Assembly: GCA_038874435.1 (NCBI GenBank)
Contig: JAVZCK010000017.1
Coordinates: 1-41,486 of the forward strand
Reading direction: 5' to 3'
Length of the DNA: 41,486 bases
DNA from: Thermoplasmata archaeon
Lineage (GTDB): Archaea; Thermoplasmatota; Thermoplasmata; Lutacidiplasmatales; SKW197
The notes under the pieces were generated by a model. That model was not told the origin of the DNA. It was given only the letters and a program-made list of their open reading frames with translations, and made no database searches. Made by a program: the position numbers and the translations under genes. Below, in pieces: positions 13,355 to 21,931 of the stretch. Each line of letters starts with the position of its first letter. Within the stretch, counting starts at the first letter, position 1.

Positions 13355-14484
13355 GCTCCCTCCTTCAAGGTCTCCATCGCCTTGAATGCGCAGCCCTTCC
13401 ACTTTGTTCTTCCCGCCCTCCCTGTGATTTTAAGAATGTATCCAGGTCTTCCGCAGGTACAACCCTCCTCCACCACACCATAGTCAGTTGAGAGCACGGA
13501 AAGAACTGGATAGGCAAAATGGTAAGGCGTGTAAAAGTGCAAGAGACCCTGCTCTCCTAGCTCTAGCATTGAGAGATCACCCGGATTTCTGGCAACCACC
13601 CTTGAATAATTAGGAATGTGAAGATTTCCCTCCTCGCAGTCGAGATAGGGAATTCCATGTTCTACAAATCCGAAGGAATCACGCAATTGCGAAGGTTTAA
13701 TTCCAAAAAACTCAGAAACCATTTTTCTGAACTCAGGCTTCTCAATTTTCTTGTCCTCAAAGGTTTTCCAGCCCCCGCCTGTAAGCAGCATGGAATCCTT
13801 GTGAAGCGGCAATCTTGAATATCCCATTTTCCTCAACTCTTCTATCGTAATTATGAGATGGGCTGGGAATCCGCAGATTCGCAAAGGCACATTTTCACCT
13901 GCAAATTCCACAAGCTTCTTTGCTGTTTCCTCTGGAGAGAACACGAAGCCCTTTTCCTCACCGTTCCACTGGATTGCGTAGAACTTGCTCCGTATCTTCG
14001 TGAACCTTGTATTGGATTCATCACTGAAGGCAGTGCCCAGGTCCTTTGCATAATTGGGGTCGTAGGAAAACAGGAGGTAATTGCACTCTGTTTCTGTGGC
14101 AACCACGCCCATTTCATCGTGGATTCTCCATGCGATGTCTAGAATTCGGCGGAGCGTGATTTCATCAAGGTAGGTTTTGGTCTTCAGACCGCCAGTTCCA
14201 GAAGAGGTGAGAGTCAGCTTTATTTTTTCCTCTGGTAGAAACTTGAAGTCATACATTTTGAGACAGGAAACAAAGACATAGGGAAGAGAGTAAATGTCCT
14301 CAAAATTTCTGAGATTGCTAGGAGTAAAGCCCTCATGCTCACATATCAATCTGTAGTGCGGTGAGTGCTCATACATGAACTCAAAATTCTCCTTCATTGC
14401 CCTGAAAAACAGTTCATCTGCTTTGCTCCCTGTTTTGAAAGCACCATACTCTATCAATTCATCAATTGCCATTTTTTCGCTCAT
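13351..14484 (-). CDS. LuxE-like acyl-protein synthetase
   Basis: LuxE family enzymes activate a fatty acid with ATP and hold the acyl group on a C-terminal Cys before passing it to LuxC. The ATP-binding loop is TLTSSGTGGLKTKTY near residue 100. The C-terminal segment contains CTCGRPGYILKITGR and then KWKGCAF; the Cys of the latter is near residue 365 of about 377, close to where I recall the acyl-carrying Cys of Vibrio LuxE. The start is ATG 14484, preceded by GAGGAGG that lies inside the end of the upstream GNAT gene. An in-frame TTG at 14490 lies too close to that signal. It overlaps the LuxC-like fusion by four bases. luxAB luciferase genes are absent, so light emission is not expected. 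Confidence 0.85.
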   Translation of the reverse strand: MSEKMAIDELIEYGAFKTGSKADELFFRAMKENFEFMYEHSPHYRLICEHEGFTPSNLRNFEDIYSLPYVFVSCLKMYDFKFLPEEKIKLTLTSSGTGGLKTKTYLDEITLRRILDIAWRIHDEMGVVATETECNYLLFSYDPNYAKDLGTAFSDESNTRFTKIRSKFYAIQWNGEEKGFVFSPEETAKKLVEFAGENVPLRICGFPAHLIITIEELRKMGYSRLPLHKDSMLLTGGGWKTFEDKKIEKPEFRKMVSEFFGIKPSQLRDSFGFVEHGIPYLDCEEGNLHIPNYSRVVARNPGDLSMLELGEQGLLHFYTPYHFAYPVLSVLSTDYGVVEEGCTCGRPGYILKITGRAGRTKWKGCAFKAMETLKEGA

Positions 14485-14486
14485 TT

Positions 14487-15713
14487 TCAAACCTCCTCAA
14501 AAAGCTGGAGTGCATTTGAAAGGTAAAATTTTGACCACACTTTTATGTAATGGTCCAGATATGCCTTTGCCTTGCCTGTAATCTGAATCTTATTGAAATC
14601 AAATGCCTCAAAGGTGCGGGAAAAAACAACATAGTCCTTCAAGAACCCATTTTCTGGGTGCATGCAGGGATAGTAAGCAGAGGGAATGAATCTGGCTCGC
14701 AGGGCACGGAAAAGCAGTTCGGTATCATCAGCAGGGAGCATGATTTCCACATACCTCGCACCGAGAAACGACATTGTGTTGCATACCTCCTCCAGGTATT
14801 TTTCGTAGTGGCTTCGTTTCATGTTTTCAGAAATAAGCATGCAATACCTTGACTCTCTGTTAAAATAAACAAAGACCTCAGTGATTCCATCATCGCAGAT
14901 GAGCAAAAGGTCTGGCTCAAAGAATGAGAAATACCGCACATTTGTTGTGGATGTTTTCTTTCGCTGAGCAAATCTTCGCTGAATAAACATCGGTGCAGTG
15001 ATGGCCTCAAAACTGATTTTGAGAGATTCTTCGGTTTTTCTTTCATCTGCATAATTCCCTTCTGCAATTTCTGCGACATCCGGTAAACCGAGGTTGGCTG
15101 CTGCAATCGTGTAAATTTGTTTCACTTCCGGTGGCAGCACTTTCACATTTCCGTCCCTTTTTTCTTTTATCTTAGAACTTGCAAATACTAAAAGTAATAG
15201 CGTTTCATAATCCGAAACCTTTTTGAGATTTGGATAGATTCCAAAAACTTTGGTTGACAGAGGTGAGTGTTCAAAATCAACACCAGGGATGCAAGTGCGC
15301 AACTCCATGTAAAAGCTGTCCACAATGTTTTCTTTTTCAGTGAGAACTACCCTGGCAAATTCCGTGAGTTTTTCGATAATTACTCCAATCAGTTCATCGT
15401 TGTCTATCACCAGCCCTATCACACGCCCAATGCGGTTCTCATGGTCAATTTGCACAATTGTGCTTCCCTCCATCTTTCCATTGCTCTGGTTTATGCACAC
15501 AACCCAGAAGTAATCTTGTGAGCAGATTGTTGCATGGAATGCACTTCTACTGGCTGCCTCCTTGATGTTGAAGTTCGCAATATCATCAGGAGTATAGAGG
15601 TTTCTTATCTGCTCCCAGTCCTCTTCAACTGCATGTCTCAGCAGGTATGCAGCAGTTCCATGCACAAACTCAATTTTTTCTTGCCTGGCTTTTTCAACAC
15701 TCTGATTTTCCAT
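14487..15713 (-). CDS. GNAT-family acyltransferase-like protein (copy 2 of a tandem pair)
   Basis: This 408-residue protein has an N-terminal GNAT-type domain (about 15-170): VEEDWEQIRNLY, GSTIVQIDHENRIGRVIGLV and IPGVDFEHSPLSTKVFGIY, the usual N-acetyltransferase strand order. The second half (about 250-380) looks like another, degenerate GNAT-like domain ending in RFIPSAYYPCM and DYVVFSRTFEAFDF. It is clearly paralogous to the neighbouring gene 15694-16917 along its whole length. The start ATG 15713 has GGAGGAAGG upstream and lies inside the upstream paralogue. A job transferring the acyl group produced by the LuxE/LuxC-like enzymes to an amine is a guess from context only. Confidence 0.75.
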   Translation of the reverse strand: MENQSVEKARQEKIEFVHGTAAYLLRHAVEEDWEQIRNLYTPDDIANFNIKEAASRSAFHATICSQDYFWVVCINQSNGKMEGSTIVQIDHENRIGRVIGLVIDNDELIGVIIEKLTEFARVVLTEKENIVDSFYMELRTCIPGVDFEHSPLSTKVFGIYPNLKKVSDYETLLLLVFASSKIKEKRDGNVKVLPPEVKQIYTIAAANLGLPDVAEIAEGNYADERKTEESLKISFEAITAPMFIQRRFAQRKKTSTTNVRYFSFFEPDLLLICDDGITEVFVYFNRESRYCMLISENMKRSHYEKYLEEVCNTMSFLGARYVEIMLPADDTELLFRALRARFIPSAYYPCMHPENGFLKDYVVFSRTFEAFDFNKIQITGKAKAYLDHYIKVWSKFYLSNALQLFEEV

Positions 15714-16917
15714 CTTTGCCTTCCTCCTGCTTCTTAAGGTAGAACCTGGACCACACCTTCACATAGTGCTTGAGGTATTCACTGTATCTGCCCACCAGTT
15801 TTATTTGCATGAAATCAAATGCCTCAAAAGTGCGGGAGAGCACCACATAGTCCCTTAAATACCCATTCACATATCGCATGCATGGGTAGTAAGCACAGGG
15901 AATGAACCTTGCCTTCAATGCCTTGAAAAGCAGGTCTGTCTCATCTGCTGGCACCAACAATTCAATGTACATTGCTCCCAGGTCATACATTACTTTTGAA
16001 ATTGCATTTAAGTAATGGTCATAATAAAGATTGTTGAGATTGTCGCCGATGATTGCACAGTGCTGGAACTCCTTCTCAAAATACATGAAAACCTCTGTAA
16101 ACCCATCTGTGCTACAGAGCAGAAGGTTGGGCGTGTGGAAGGAGAAAAGATGGATGTTGATGATGCCTGCCTTTCTGCACTCTTCAAAGTGTCGTTTTAT
16201 GTACTTTGGTGCATCAATTACCTCAAATTTTATGTCTGGTACATTGGCTTTATCTGTGCCCGCATAGAATTTTTCCTCTTCAATCACTGGGAGAGCAGGT
16301 AGGCCCACTTCTTCTGCTGCAATTTTGTAGAGTGAGTGAACTTCTGGCGGTAATCCTTGGATTCTGGTGTATCTTTTTGCGAGGGCATGGGGTGCAAAGT
16401 AAACTGCAAGCGTATGGGTTTCATATTCACCAACCTTTTTCACATTCGGAAAAATCCCAAGTTTCTTGAAACCGAGCTTTTCTGTTATTCGTTGGGGTGC
16501 AACGAGCAATGTTCTTGTTGTGGCATAGATTGTGTCTGCAGTGCGGGATTTCTGAATAATCAATTCAATTCCAAAGATTGTCATATTTTCCATGATTGAA
16601 AAACCCCTGTAGTCAGGATGCACTGCTGCACCGAATGTCTTTGCCAAGCGGTTTGCAACATCCACCTCGAAGAGAACACTTCCAACAACCTTTTTTTCCT
16701 CACAGCACAGAAGCCAGAGAAATGATGGGTCTGCAATCGTCTCCAGCATTACCTCTCTGTCAGTTATGATTTTTGAGTGGTAATTTGGACCATAAATTTT
16801 CCAGTAAAGGTTCTGGATTTCGCTCGCATCCTCTGGTTGGGCATGACGAAAAACGAAGTTTCTGCCCTCTTTCTGATACGAAAAGGTTTTGTTCTTAAAG
16901 CTTTCAAGACCCAGCAT
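15694..16917 (-). CDS. GNAT-family acyltransferase-like protein (copy 1 of a tandem pair)
   Basis: This 407-residue protein has the same architecture as its downstream paralogue: an N-terminal GNAT-like domain with FRHAQPEDASEIQNLYWKIY, SVLFEVDVANRLAKTFGAAV and HPDYRGFSIMENMTIFGIEL (the pyrophosphate-loop region), and a second domain ending in ADETDLLFKALKARFIPCAY and DYVVLSRTFEAFDF. The shared tail segments FEAFDF and VKVWSRFYL/VKVWSKFYL show the duplication clearly. GAGGAGA precedes ATG 16917. The last 20 bases overlap the next gene, which suggests coupled translation and perhaps a heteromeric pair. The substrate is unknown. Confidence 0.75.
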   Translation of the reverse strand: MLGLESFKNKTFSYQKEGRNFVFRHAQPEDASEIQNLYWKIYGPNYHSKIITDREVMLETIADPSFLWLLCCEEKKVVGSVLFEVDVANRLAKTFGAAVHPDYRGFSIMENMTIFGIELIIQKSRTADTIYATTRTLLVAPQRITEKLGFKKLGIFPNVKKVGEYETHTLAVYFAPHALAKRYTRIQGLPPEVHSLYKIAAEEVGLPALPVIEEEKFYAGTDKANVPDIKFEVIDAPKYIKRHFEECRKAGIINIHLFSFHTPNLLLCSTDGFTEVFMYFEKEFQHCAIIGDNLNNLYYDHYLNAISKVMYDLGAMYIELLVPADETDLLFKALKARFIPCAYYPCMRYVNGYLRDYVVLSRTFEAFDFMQIKLVGRYSEYLKHYVKVWSRFYLKKQEEGKDGKSEC

Positions 16918-16957
16918 TGCCGTCTCCTCTTAAAGGTTGGAATAAATATGGCGGGAG

Positions 16958-18478
16958 TTATTTAAGAGTTTGCTGACCACTTCTCGCCTTCTCTCTATAT
17001 TCCTTCTCACCAGGAAACAGGATGCAGAGCAGGAAGATGCCAAGGGCAGAAATAAGGGCAACCGTGGAGGGAGGAAGATACATGAGCAGGGCTGAGAATG
17101 TGAAGAACGAGACAGGCAGCGAAAAGGATGCCACTGTGAAAAGGAAGGAAATTATCCTACCCTGCAAAGGCCCTTCTGTTTCTACCTGGAAGAACACTGT
17201 TACATACACATTTGTCAGAGCGAGGATGAGACCGAAGATAAGGAAGAAAGAAGCAGTTAGAGGAAACCAGGGCGAGAGTGCCATGCCCAGGAACGCACAG
17301 GCAGTTCCAAGGAGGAATAACTTGCCATATTTGAAAAGAGGCAACACGCTCATCTCTTTCTTGAAGGCAAGGTAAAAAGTGGCAATCAGAGCGCCAACAC
17401 CAATTGCGGTTTCAAGCATTCCCATTTCTACAGAACCAGCATGAAAGACATTTTTTGCAAATATGGCTGGAAAGAGCACCATCACACCTGCGAAAAAATT
17501 TACGGCACCAAACAGAGCCACGAGTTTTACCATGAACCTGTTTCTGGAGAGATAGTTCAAGCCCTCCCTGAAATCTACAAGAAAACTTGTTTTTTCTGAG
17601 GAGGAAAGTTCTGGAATTTTCATTGAAGCAATCAGCACAAAGCTGAAGAAGAAGGTGGACGCTGTGATGAGAAACACATCATTTATCGGGAGGAAAGCAA
17701 TGAGGAGACCGGCAAGCATTGGTCCTGTGACATTTGCAGTGTACATTCCCATATCCAGCAAACTGTTCGCTCGCACAAGATTTTGCTCTCCGACAATGCG
17801 TGGTACCGCTGAAACAGAGGCAGGATTGAAGAGGGATGCAAAGGAGGAAATTGCAATTGCCGCCAGGTAAATTGAGAGCAGCGAGAGATGTCCAAACCAG
17901 AAAACCTGAAAGAACATTAGCAGCATTATAACCACCCTTGCAATGTCCGCACCCATCATCAGTGTTTTTTTACGATGGCGGTCTGCAAGCACACCACAGA
18001 AGGGTCCAAGCACCACAAGTGGAATTGAATTCGCAAGAACCACAATCCCCATGTCCATTGCTGAGCCCTGATAATTCAATGCCCACCACATCACTGCGAG
18101 CAGGTAAATCTGGTCTCCGACACGGCTCACAAACTGTCCAACAAACAATTTAAAGAAGTTGGAGTTAATGAAAAATCTGGGTTTCTCTTTTTCTTCCTTC
18201 TCTGGTTGCGGTTGCGGAGCATAAGATGCAGAGGGTGGCGGTGCTGGATAGGCAGCTACGATTCTTGGAGGAAATCTGTACTTGGGATTGATACGGAGAG
18301 GTGTCTTCTTTTCTTCAATCAAGACAACCTTTGGCAGTTTTTCGTAATCAACTGGTTTATAGTAGTCAGGATTAACTCTCCAGACCGCTTCTTTTCTTTC
18401 TTTGACTATATGTTTCGGTAATTTTTCATAGTCCGGGACCTGTTCTTTCTCTTCTGGTTCTTTCTTGCCCTCTGTCAT
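16958..18478 (-). CDS. MFS transporter with a repeat-containing N-terminal extension
   Basis: From about residue 110 this is a twelve-segment major facilitator protein of the drug/siderophore exporter type. FFKLFVGQFVSRVGDQIYLL is the first helix and FCGVLADRHRKKTLMMGAD carries the conserved loop between helices 2 and 3. The first about 105 residues are hydrophilic, rich in Glu, Lys and Pro, and contain a 28-residue tandem repeat: DYEKLPK at residues 16 and 44, each followed by a RVNP/RINP motif. The start ATG 18478 has GGGTG just upstream; the in-frame GTG 18484 is less likely. It heads the leftward operon, so it may export the product of the GNAT and LuxC/LuxE-like enzymes. The gap to the next gene is 40 bases. 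Confidence 0.85.
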   Translation of the reverse strand: MTEGKKEPEEKEQVPDYEKLPKHIVKERKEAVWRVNPDYYKPVDYEKLPKVVLIEEKKTPLRINPKYRFPPRIVAAYPAPPPSASYAPQPQPEKEEKEKPRFFINSNFFKLFVGQFVSRVGDQIYLLAVMWWALNYQGSAMDMGIVVLANSIPLVVLGPFCGVLADRHRKKTLMMGADIARVVIMLLMFFQVFWFGHLSLLSIYLAAIAISSFASLFNPASVSAVPRIVGEQNLVRANSLLDMGMYTANVTGPMLAGLLIAFLPINDVFLITASTFFFSFVLIASMKIPELSSSEKTSFLVDFREGLNYLSRNRFMVKLVALFGAVNFFAGVMVLFPAIFAKNVFHAGSVEMGMLETAIGVGALIATFYLAFKKEMSVLPLFKYGKLFLLGTACAFLGMALSPWFPLTASFFLIFGLILALTNVYVTVFFQVETEGPLQGRIISFLFTVASFSLPVSFFTFSALLMYLPPSTVALISALGIFLLCILFPGEKEYREKARSGQQTLK

Positions 18479-18536
18479 TCGCACCCACTATGGCAGAGAA
18501 GATAAAAAAGATTGGGTTGGATTGTCTCTATAATCC

Positions 18537-18544
18537 TTATATAT
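18537..18544. promoter_or_regulatory. TATA box in the divergent promoter region
   Basis: TTATATAT is centred about 24 bases before ATG 18565, which would place the start of the rightward transcript at or next to that codon (leaderless). Read on the other strand the same bases give ATATATAA, about 60 bases before the MFS start at 18478. That would leave a short leader carrying the GGGTG ribosome binding site. It is the only good TATA element between the two operons, so one element may serve both directions. Confidence 0.6.
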
Positions 18545-18564
18545 CCCAACATCTTTTATCCATC

Positions 18565-18930
18565 ATGCAAGCGGGAAAGTTGATTGGCTACATCGTGGCT
18601 GGCATTCTGCTCTTCTTTGGTATTCTCTGGATTTGGGCTGCACCTGCAAATGAAAATCCATGGATGACATTGCTCACTGGCATTATCATGATTGGAATTG
18701 CCCTAGTCATAATAGTTGCAATAAAGCTCACTGAGCCAAAGCCCACGCAGAAGGTAGAAATCTCACAGAAGCTAGATTTGCATGGCAACATGAATCTTGA
18801 GCGCTTGAAATGCAGAAGTTGTGGTGCTGACTTGAGCCAGAAGAGCATCAAGGTTGTCTCTGGCGGCGTCCTTATCTCCTGTGAGTATTGTGGAACTACC
18901 TACATGCTTGAGGAGGAGCCGAAATGGTGA
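18565..18930 (+). CDS. Small membrane protein with C-terminal zinc ribbon
   Basis: The protein of about 121 residues has two predicted membrane segments, GYIVAGILLFFGILWIWAA and LLTGIIMIGIALVIIVAIKL, and a C-terminal Cys4 zinc ribbon (CRSCGADL ... CEYCGTTYML). The frame is open back to ATG 18490. I chose ATG 18565 because the TATA box at 18537-18544 lies the correct distance for a leaderless message and the extra residues are not conserved-looking. The stop overlaps the start of the next gene (ATGGTGA), so this is the first gene of the operon with the Cys-Ala-tailed membrane protein and the radical SAM enzyme. Function unknown. Confidence 0.75.
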   Translation: MQAGKLIGYIVAGILLFFGILWIWAAPANENPWMTLLTGIIMIGIALVIIVAIKLTEPKPTQKVEISQKLDLHGNMNLERLKCRSCGADLSQKSIKVVSGGVLISCEYCGTTYMLEEEPKW

Positions 18931-20576
18931 GAGCTTGTCTTCTGCTTCTCATCGTTCTTATTACACTGGCAATTCCAGTGTCTGGTGCCCAGGAAAAACC
19001 CACGCCTACAACAAAATATGACTTTCTAGTTGAAGAGGAGATTGCTACTTGCGAAATTCAGACGGATGGCTCTGCTTGGATAACCTATTTAATCACATTC
19101 CAAAATTATGCTACAATTGATTATGTGGACATAGGAATGCCAAACAAGTACTATGACTTGAGCACTGTTTCCGCAACCCTCTACACTGGCTCCTTTGCAC
19201 CTGTGCAATTATCTGGTATAAAAAAATCTTCCGCCATTTCCTGCGGTTATGAAATTCCAATTCCAGGCCAGTATCAAACCTTACCCTATCTCCAGATATA
19301 CACAAAATGCAAGGTAACCAGAATGGTTTATCCAGATACTGAAAACTCGAGTTATGCGAGCGTGGAGTTCTATCCCACATGGTGGGGTGATTTTTGCAGA
19401 GACATGGCATTTCTCCAGACCACTATAATTTTTCCGCCAGCAGTGACAGACCCGAATTCAACAAAATGGCATCATCAAACCCCTGATTGGATGCGATTTG
19501 AAGATGGGAAAATAAAGTTTACCTGGAATTCAAGTGGGAATTATGAGCATAAGTATGGTGTTTCTTTCCCAAGAAGTGCAGTTACAAATGTGTTTGAGCC
19601 AGAACAACCTAGTTTCTGGGATAATTTTCTGAATGACTTTGTATTCTACATCCCCTATTACTGCTGCACCTGCGGCCCAGGCATCTTCATTCTCATAGTG
19701 GTGGGCATTGCATTCTACACCTCTTGGAAGAGCAAGATGGAGTATTTACCGCCCAGTGTGGGTGTGGAGGGAATGGGCATAAAGTATGGTTTGACTGCAC
19801 CGGAGGCAGCTGTGCTACTCAAGGTCCCACTTAACAAAATTGTGAACATGGTGTTCTTTGGCATGTACAAAAAAGGAGTGATATCTGTTGAGAGTCGCAA
19901 TCCACTTGTGCTCAGGGTTTTACGCACAGATTACAATGACCTACACCCATATGAAGTTGGTTTCCGAGCCGCAATAAAGCCAGATGGAACGCTAGACGAG
20001 GAAATTCTGAAAAGTGCAACAGTTCAGTTAATAAAGGATGTTGAAACCAAACTTCGGGGCTTTTCAAGGAAGGAAACCGCAGATTACTACAGGCAAATAA
20101 TAAAGAGAGCATGGGAGCAGGTAAAGGCAGCCCAGATGGATGATGCTAAGCTTAAAATCCTTGAGGATAACTTTGATTGGATGTACATGGACGATAGCTT
20201 CGACAGAGAATTGAAAAAGAACTATGGGACTGGCCACTACAGAACACCCTACTGGTATCCCTTCTTCTACCCACGAGTTGTTTATATCCATCCCTCAGCA
20301 CCCACCCGTGCACCCTCATCAGCAGGTACACCCCCTTCCCTTCCAATGCTACCTGGCTCTGAATTCGCAAACCAGATTGTTTCTGGCATTCAGAACTCTG
20401 CGAATCAGTTTGTCAGAAATGTGACTGGCTTTACCCAGAGTGTTTCTGCAGTTACGAATCCTGCGCCTGTATCCACTGGAGGCGGAACGAGAACTGGAGG
20501 TTTCGGAGGTGGTGGCTGCGCCTGTGCATGTGCCTGTGCGGGCTGTGCTTGTGCTTGTGCTGGAGGTGGAAGATAA
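18924..20576 (+). CDS. DUF2207-like membrane protein with a C-terminal Cys-Ala repeat
   Basis: This 550-residue protein has a signal peptide (LLLLIVLITLAIPVSGA), an extracellular beta-rich region (about 30-235) and a membrane segment containing ILIVVGIAFYTSW near residue 255. A cytosolic part looks like a winged helix (LTAPEAAVLLKVPLNKIVNM and FGMYKKGVISVE), as in DUF2207-type proteins. A low-complexity Pro/Ser/Ala region precedes the glycine-rich end. The last residues are GGGG, CACACACAGCACACA, then GGGR: seven Cys alternating with Ala. The Cys and Ala codons vary synonymously, which points to selection on the protein. The start has GAGGAGG upstream and overlaps the zinc-ribbon gene. The stop overlaps the radical SAM start (TAATG). 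That context makes the Cys-Ala tail a candidate substrate for the SAM enzyme. Confidence 0.82.
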   Translation: MVRACLLLLIVLITLAIPVSGAQEKPTPTTKYDFLVEEEIATCEIQTDGSAWITYLITFQNYATIDYVDIGMPNKYYDLSTVSATLYTGSFAPVQLSGIKKSSAISCGYEIPIPGQYQTLPYLQIYTKCKVTRMVYPDTENSSYASVEFYPTWWGDFCRDMAFLQTTIIFPPAVTDPNSTKWHHQTPDWMRFEDGKIKFTWNSSGNYEHKYGVSFPRSAVTNVFEPEQPSFWDNFLNDFVFYIPYYCCTCGPGIFILIVVGIAFYTSWKSKMEYLPPSVGVEGMGIKYGLTAPEAAVLLKVPLNKIVNMVFFGMYKKGVISVESRNPLVLRVLRTDYNDLHPYEVGFRAAIKPDGTLDEEILKSATVQLIKDVETKLRGFSRKETADYYRQIIKRAWEQVKAAQMDDAKLKILEDNFDWMYMDDSFDRELKKNYGTGHYRTPYWYPFFYPRVVYIHPSAPTRAPSSAGTPPSLPMLPGSEFANQIVSGIQNSANQFVRNVTGFTQSVSAVTNPAPVSTGGGTRTGGFGGGGCACACACAGCACACAGGGR

Positions 20577-21931
20577 TGGTGAGTGCGTTTCTGAAAAGGG
20601 TATTCGGGAAAAAAAAGCCATTGCCACCAGGAATGCATCACTTTCTTGGCAAGGGAGAGTTTGAGGGTGCGAGATTTCACATTAGGATAGAGCCAGGTGG
20701 AAAGGCAGTCCTCATCATCAACGCAGCCAGAATTCTCCATCTGAATGCCACTGCTGCAGAGTACGCACTTGCAATTCTTTCTGGGAAAAGCAGTGAAGAG
20801 GTGGTAAAGGAGGTAAGGGCAAGATACAGAGTTGGAAAGAAACAGGCAAGTGCGGATGAGAAAAGGATGCGGGAACTCATCACGAATCTGGTCAAAAATC
20901 CTGACATCTGCCCAATCTCATATCTTGATGTGGAGGTTGTGGAGCCATTTACAACCCCAGTTTCAGCACCCTACAGAATGGACCTGGCTCTAACATACAG
21001 GTGCAACGATAAATGCCTACACTGCTATGTGGGTGAACGAGAAAAAAAGGAAATGAAGTTGGAGGACTGGCTCAAGGTGATTGATAAACTTCACAAGATT
21101 GGTGTGCCCCACATTGTTTTTACAGGTGGCGAGCCAACCCTTTACGATGGGCTTGAAAAACTCATAGAAAGAGCTGAAAAACATGGCATTGTTACAGGGC
21201 TGAACACAAATGGGAGAAAGCTTGCGGACAGGAACTACCTGCGGAAACTTGTGGATGCTGGCCTCGACCATGTGCAAATTACCGTTGAATCCGCAGATAA
21301 GGAGATTCACAACAAAATGGTTCAAGCGAACGCATTTGAGGAAACAATTCAGGGCTTGAAAAATGCGCTGGACACAAAGCTGTATGTGCTCACAAACACC
21401 ACAATCACAAAATTGAACAAGGATATAATTGAGCAAACTGTGAAATTTTTGCATAGTTTGGGGGTAAAAAACATTGCCTGCAATGGCCTGATTTATTCTG
21501 GGAGAGGCAGAGAATGCGAACTCGGGCTTGATGAAAAGGAATTGATAGAGCCAGTTATGAAAGCAAAGATGACAGCTTTAGCTCTTGGAATGCGTTTCAT
21601 CTGGTACACTCCAACTCAGTATTGTAACTTTAACCCAGTAAATTATGGAGTGGGTGCGAAGCAGTGCTCCGCTGCAAAGAGCAACATGTGCATAGAGCCG
21701 GATGGCGAAGTTATCCCATGTCAGAGCTATTACGAGAGTGTGGGCAACATCCTCAAAGACCCATGGGAGAAGATTTGGAATGCAGAGCTTTGCAAGAAAA
21801 TCAGGGAAAGGGCGTATGCACCAGAGAAGTGCAAAAAATGTGCAGATTTCAATATCTGTGGTGCGGGCTGTCCGCTCTATCTCATGGAGACAGGCACAGT
21901 TTGTCAGAGTCCCACTGGTGGTGCGGTGTGA
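20576..21931 (+). CDS. PqqD-like/radical SAM/SPASM peptide-modifying enzyme
   Basis: The N-terminal region (about residues 15-100; ILHLNATAAEYALAILSGKS) resembles PqqD-type peptide-recognition domains. The radical SAM core follows, with the CX3CX2C cluster motif in LTYRCNDKCLHCYVGE near residue 140 and FTGGEPTLY near 180. The C-terminal SPASM region has many Cys (CIEPDGEVIPCQ, CKKCADFNICGAGCPLY) for auxiliary Fe-S clusters. This arrangement is typical of enzymes that install cross-links in ribosomally made peptides, and also of AhbC/NirJ-type haem enzymes. The start ATG 20576 has GGAGGTGG six bases upstream; the longer frame just reads the Cys-Ala repeat in another frame. The substrate is inferred from context. 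Confidence 0.88.
   Translation: MVSAFLKRVFGKKKPLPPGMHHFLGKGEFEGARFHIRIEPGGKAVLIINAARILHLNATAAEYALAILSGKSSEEVVKEVRARYRVGKKQASADEKRMRELITNLVKNPDICPISYLDVEVVEPFTTPVSAPYRMDLALTYRCNDKCLHCYVGEREKKEMKLEDWLKVIDKLHKIGVPHIVFTGGEPTLYDGLEKLIERAEKHGIVTGLNTNGRKLADRNYLRKLVDAGLDHVQITVESADKEIHNKMVQANAFEETIQGLKNALDTKLYVLTNTTITKLNKDIIEQTVKFLHSLGVKNIACNGLIYSGRGRECELGLDEKELIEPVMKAKMTALALGMRFIWYTPTQYCNFNPVNYGVGAKQCSAAKSNMCIEPDGEVIPCQSYYESVGNILKDPWEKIWNAELCKKIRERAYAPEKCKKCADFNICGAGCPLYLMETGTVCQSPTGGAV

Noticed and set aside
10796-14484. Bioluminescence genes
   Set aside because: LuxC- and LuxE-like proteins are present, but nothing resembles luxA or luxB, so only acid activation and reduction is supported.
20528-20575. 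A longer start for the radical SAM gene giving MCLCGLCLCLCWRWK
   Set aside because: This is the Cys-Ala repeat of the upstream gene read in another frame. ATG 20576 has a strong GGAGGTGG signal.
21664-21927. 88-codon upstream extension of the methyltransferase
   Set aside because: It is a shadow of the radical SAM SPASM region; GTG 21928 is the coupled start.
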